A DNA stretch of 64,000 nucleotides, from contig JALHOP010000018.1 of assembly GCA_022842935.1 (NCBI GenBank), forward strand, positions 40,143 through 104,142, in the 5' to 3' direction. The notes below the pieces were generated by a model. That model did not search any database and had not been told where the DNA came from. It saw only the letters and a program-made list of their open reading frames with translations. Both the position numbers and the translations under genes were made by a program. The DNA is from Myxococcota bacterium. GTDB lineage: Bacteria > Myxococcota > XYA12-FULL-58-9 > JALHOP01. This document shows, one piece after another, positions 61,790-64,000 of this stretch; within the stretch, counting starts at the first letter, position 1; each line of letters begins with the position of its first letter.

Positions 61790-62789
61790 TCGGTGAGTTG
61801 CGAGACTTCTGGCGCACGGCGCGCTCCATGCTCTTTGCCGCCCGCTTGCTCTCCGCCGCTGACCTTGGATCTTCCCGTCGCTGATTCGCGGCGATTTCCT
61901 TTTGCAGGGTGACGTAGGCGGCGAAGCGCTCGGCGTCTAGGCCGCCCGTGTTGACCGCCGCTTCTACGGCGCATCCGGCATCTCCCCGGTGCGCGCAGTC
62001 GCCGAATCGACATTGCCGAGCGAGCTCGGTGATGTCTGCGAAAGCGGCGTCGAGACCTTCCTCGGCGTCCATGACGCCGAGCTCACGCATGCCCGGTGTG
62101 TCGATGAGTATGGCGCCATTTTCGAGGACGAAGAGCTCGCGCCTCGTCGTGGTGTGCCGTCCGCGTTCGCGGCCAATGAGGCCGCCAATTGCTTGAGCTT
62201 CGCGACCGAGCAAGCGGTTGACGAGGGACGACTTGCCTACCCCGGATGACCCCACCAGCGCCGCGGTGCAGCGGGGACGCAGGTGATCGAGGATGACGTC
62301 GGCGCCGGCCGCGGCTTTGGCTATGGTGGCGATGACGGGCGCGCCGTTGGTTACGCGCGCCACCTCGCGCACCATGGCTTCGAGGTCGACCGCGAGGTCC
62401 GCCTTGTTGAGGACGACGACGGGCTCGGCGCCACCTTCCCAGACAGTGGTCAAGTAGCGCTCGAGCCGACGGGGGTTCAGGTCGTCGCCGACGGCCGTGA
62501 CGATGAACACGATGTCGAGGTTCGCGGCGATGACCTGGGCCTCTGCGCGCTTGCCCGCGGCGCGTCGTACGAGCTGGGTGCGGCGGGGCAGGAGGGCGTT
62601 GATGGTGGCGCGCTCGTTGCCATCGCGGACCAGGACCCAGTCACCGATGACGGGGCGCTGCGTCTTCTCGTCACGCAGTTTGCCCGTGAGGTGGCCAAGC
62701 TTGGCACCGCAACCGGCTAGCCACATTTCGGCTTTTCCGTCGGCGATGATTCGGGCCGGGACGAGCTCCGGGAGATTCGCGCTCTTCAC
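61779..62789 (-). CDS. rsgA: Ribosome small-subunit-dependent GTPase A
   Basis: The 336-residue GTPase helps mature the 30S ribosomal subunit. It shows the circularly permuted motifs 'VVLNKADLAV' (G4), 'ALVGSSGVGKSSLVNRL' (G1) and 'ILIDTPGMREL' (G3). A zinc-knuckle-like 'CRFGDCAHRGDAGCAV' follows. The N-terminal OB-fold is present. Confidence 0.93.
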   Translation of the reverse strand: MKSANLPELVPARIIADGKAEMWLAGCGAKLGHLTGKLRDEKTQRPVIGDWVLVRDGNERATINALLPRRTQLVRRAAGKRAEAQVIAANLDIVFIVTAVGDDLNPRRLERYLTTVWEGGAEPVVVLNKADLAVDLEAMVREVARVTNGAPVIATIAKAAAGADVILDHLRPRCTAALVGSSGVGKSSLVNRLLGREAQAIGGLIGRERGRHTTTRRELFVLENGAILIDTPGMRELGVMDAEEGLDAAFADITELARQCRFGDCAHRGDAGCAVEAAVNTGGLDAERFAAYVTLQKEIAANQRREDPRSAAESKRAAKSMERAVRQKSRNSPKGR

Positions 62790-62830
62790 CGCTTGGGCGA
62801 AGTGCGCGTCGAATCCGAGCTCCTCGAGAG

Positions 62831-63316
62831 TCAGTCGTCAGCCTTATGAATCTGCTGAGCCAGATAGTTCTGCTCGCCGACCTGCTTGACCAGCTCGATC
62901 TGCGCCTCGAGCCAATCGATGTGCTCTTCTTCCGCGTGGAGGATTTTCTCGAGCAGATCGCGGCTACCGTGATCGTTCTCCTCGCCGCAGGCCTTGATGC
63001 CAGCTTGCAGGCGGTCGATCGCTTCGTACTCGAGGGCGAGGTCAGAACGGAACTGCTCGACGACCGTCTCGCCGATGTTGAGCTTGTTGAGCTTCTGAAG
63101 GTTCGGAATGCCGTTCAGGTAAAGCACGCGCTCCATGAGCCACTCCGCGTGCTTCATCTCGTCAATCGATTCTTTACGGATGTACTTATAGAGGTGGTCA
63201 TAGCCCCAGTTGCGGCACATCTCGGCGTGCAAGAAGTACTGATTGATCGCTGTGAGCTCCCCGGTCAGTACATCGTTGAGCAGATCGATCACACGCTTGT
63301 TTGTATCGCGGGCCAT
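62831..63316 (-). CDS. bfr: Bacterioferritin
   Basis: The 161-residue iron-storage protein forms 24-subunit shells with haem. The di-iron ligands are visible in '[17 protein letters not shown]', '[20 protein letters not shown]' (in parts) and '[16 protein letters not shown]'. M52-type haem ligand region is 'AEWLMERV'. GGAGGAGAG precedes the ATG. A Fur-box-like palindrome lies about 105 bases upstream. Confidence 0.95.
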   Translation of the reverse strand: MARDTNKRVIDLLNDVLTGELTAINQYFLHAEMCRNWGYDHLYKYIRKESIDEMKHAEWLMERVLYLNGIPNLQKLNKLNIGETVVEQFRSDLALEYEAIDRLQAGIKACGEENDHGSRDLLEKILHAEEEHIDWLEAQIELVKQVGEQNYLAQQIHKADD

Positions 63317-63419
63317 AGCCTCTCTCCTCCGTGAACGCCGCGACGTGGATAGCGGAGCGCGCCCGTTTCAGCAAGCGCCAAGAGCGCTGCTAAGTTGGCG
63401 CAAACAAAGAGAAAGCGAA

Positions 63420-63434
63420 TGCGAACCATTCGCG
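63420..63434. promoter_or_regulatory. Fur-box-like palindrome upstream of bfr
   Basis: TGCGAACcATTCGCG fits a 7-1-7 inverted repeat with one mismatch. It lies about 105 bases before the bfr ATG and close to the end of bfd. It shares its half-site with the two boxes before bfd. Confidence 0.5.
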
Positions 63435-63472
63435 CGATCGGTTCCGGAGGGCGCCTGGGCCGAAGGACATCT

Positions 63473-63706
63473 TTAGACTGCGGAGAGCGGTGTGTCGCCA
63501 ACCGACTGCGTCGACTTGCGCGCCTCGAGCAGCTCAACCGCAGGGCAGCCTCCGCAAGCGAGGCGCTCTTTGATCTGGCAATGGCAGGCGCCGCACCCCA
63601 TGCCGGCGCCGGACATGAGGCCGACCTCTTCGACTGAACGCGCCCCGGCGTCGACGCAGCTATCGACCGCTCGCTCGGAAACTCCGTGGCAGAGGCAAAC
63701 GATCAT
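63473..63706 (-). CDS. bfd: Bacterioferritin-associated ferredoxin
   Basis: ATG 63706, preceded by GGAAGG, gives 77 residues. The BFD-like [2Fe-2S] cysteines are C-x-C in 'MIVCLCHGVSE' and C-x2-C in 'GMGCGACHC'. Bfd passes electrons to Bfr to release stored iron when iron is scarce. The extra Cys-rich tail ('LACGGCPAVE') is unusual. Placement just upstream of bfr on the same strand fits. Confidence 0.85.
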   Translation of the reverse strand: MIVCLCHGVSERAVDSCVDAGARSVEEVGLMSGAGMGCGACHCQIKERLACGGCPAVELLEARKSTQSVGDTPLSAV

Positions 63707-63720
63707 CGGGGGGACCTTCC

Positions 63721-63735
63721 TGCGAATCGTTCTCA
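63721..63735. promoter_or_regulatory. Fur-box-like palindrome, proximal to bfd
   Basis: TGCGAATcGTTCTCA has the 7-1-7 layout of a Fur box (compare TGAGAATnATTCTCA) and lies 15-29 bases before the bfd start. Confidence 0.5.
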
Positions 63736-63747
63736 ATCGCAGTGTGC

Positions 63748-63762
63748 TGCGAACAGTTCGCA
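63748..63762. promoter_or_regulatory. Fur-box-like perfect palindrome, distal to bfd
   Basis: TGCGAACaGTTCGCA is a perfect 7-1-7 palindrome, 27 bases centre to centre from the proximal box. Two boxes in tandem suggest strong iron control of bfd. Confidence 0.55.
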
Positions 63763-63841
63763 AAGTCAAGCGTCTTTGGACGTAACCAAGAGGGGAGGAA
63801 TCTGGCTGAGGGAGAGGGCGGAAATGGAACGACCGGCCAAT

Positions 63842-63872
63842 TCGGCTTATCGGCCAGTCGGCTTATCGGCCA
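63842..63872. repeat. Tandem direct repeat, 15 bp x2
   Basis: tcggcttatcggcca occurs at 63842-63856 and 63858-63872, followed by a partial third copy (tcggccca). It abuts the predicted end of the IS element. Confidence 0.7.
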
Positions 63873-63881
63873 TCGGCCCAT

Positions 63882-64000
63882 TGGACCTGCCCCGCTTCGG
63901 TGGAGCTGTCAGGGTTTAGTTTCTTAGGCTGCCTTCATCTTCTGCTCGTACCTCATCGGCGAGTTGTACCCGATCCCCGAGTGCCTGCGGTGCGGGTTGT
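63882..64000 (-). mobile_element. Right end of an IS3-family insertion sequence (cut by window end)
   Basis: A transposase C-terminus on the minus strand stops at 63924. A GC-rich terminal-repeat-like sequence, tggacctgccccgcttcggtgg, begins at 63882, the usual distance past the stop. The other end and target duplication lie outside the window. Confidence 0.6.
63924..64000 (-). CDS. IS3-family transposase, C-terminal end (partial)
   Basis: The minus-strand frame reads 'NPHRRHSGIGYNSPMRYEQ' then 'KMKAA' and a stop. This is the typical end of the IS3 integrase (orfB) catalytic region, 'YNxxRRHSxLGYxSPxxYE'. Only 25 codons are inside the window. The element seems intact at this end. Confidence 0.75.
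   Translation of the reverse strand, partial: NPHRRHSGIGYNSPMRYEQKMKAA

Noticed and set aside
63686..63919. Plus-strand frame near the IS end
   Set aside because: It crosses the Fur-like boxes, the bfd start and the tandem repeat, with no ribosome site or motif.

Overview
The window is GC-rich bacterial DNA, most probably from a myxobacterium-like member of the Myxococcota. The best single clue is a surface protein at 49251-50921, which ends in a MYXO-CTERM-like tail: Gly-Cys, a hydrophobic stretch, then Arg/Lys. The many short lipoproteins of unknown function, the FHA-GGDEF protein, the multi-sensor hybrid kinase, the AT-hook protein and the abundant GTG starts agree with this. The species cannot be named from the sequence. 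I saw no rRNA, tRNA or CRISPR array.

Region 1 (about 1-13.8 kb) is the right part of an integrated phage-like element. It opens inside an AlpA-type regulator gene. This is translationally coupled to a zinc-finger/Toprim primase-like gene, a RepA-type ATPase and a chain of small unknown genes, nearly all joined by 4-bp stop/start overlaps. Next come a tail-hub-like protein and a tail fibre with a C1q-like end, with no capsid, portal or terminase gene in between. An accessory segment follows: a Cys-rich secreted peptide, membrane and coiled-coil proteins, two adjacent HEPN-domain genes that look like an uncharacterised defence operon, and a ribbon-helix-helix regulator with its own promoter and inverted repeat.

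Region 2 (13.8-23 kb) holds small secreted proteins, then an operon encoding a JmjC/cupin-like oxygenase, a FemAB/GNAT-fold transferase and an ATP-grasp ligase, which looks like an undescribed modification or biosynthetic pathway. A WYL regulator heads an operon of DUF4349 lipoproteins, divergent from a GST-like gene. The operon holds the same two-domain protein once fused and once split.

Region 3 (23-46 kb) is mostly chromosomal housekeeping. It contains a coupled operon (hybrid histidine kinase, HI0933-type flavoprotein, multi-S1 RNA-binding protein), a DUF3857-like lipoprotein, folD-gcvT-gcvH, a DsbA-like operon, an FHA-GGDEF diguanylate cyclase, and a peptidoglycan-recycling operon. The recycling operon carries an LD-carboxypeptidase, a beta-lactamase-fold protein that has lost its catalytic residues, and mpl. 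An inositol-monophosphatase-like gene, an acyltransferase and an SDR protein follow, with convergent nagZ.

Region 4 (46-64 kb) has several unknown genes, including a protein built of seven 34-residue repeats of a type I do not recognise. It also has hutH, a PHP phosphatase, an LPG-synthase-like membrane protein, udk, a SirB1-like protein, a SpoIID/LytB lipoprotein, a double-hotdog protein, an AT-hook plus H1-like nucleoid pair, rsgA, and a bfr/bfd iron-storage pair surrounded by three Fur-box-like palindromes. The window ends in the 3' end of an IS3-family transposase.
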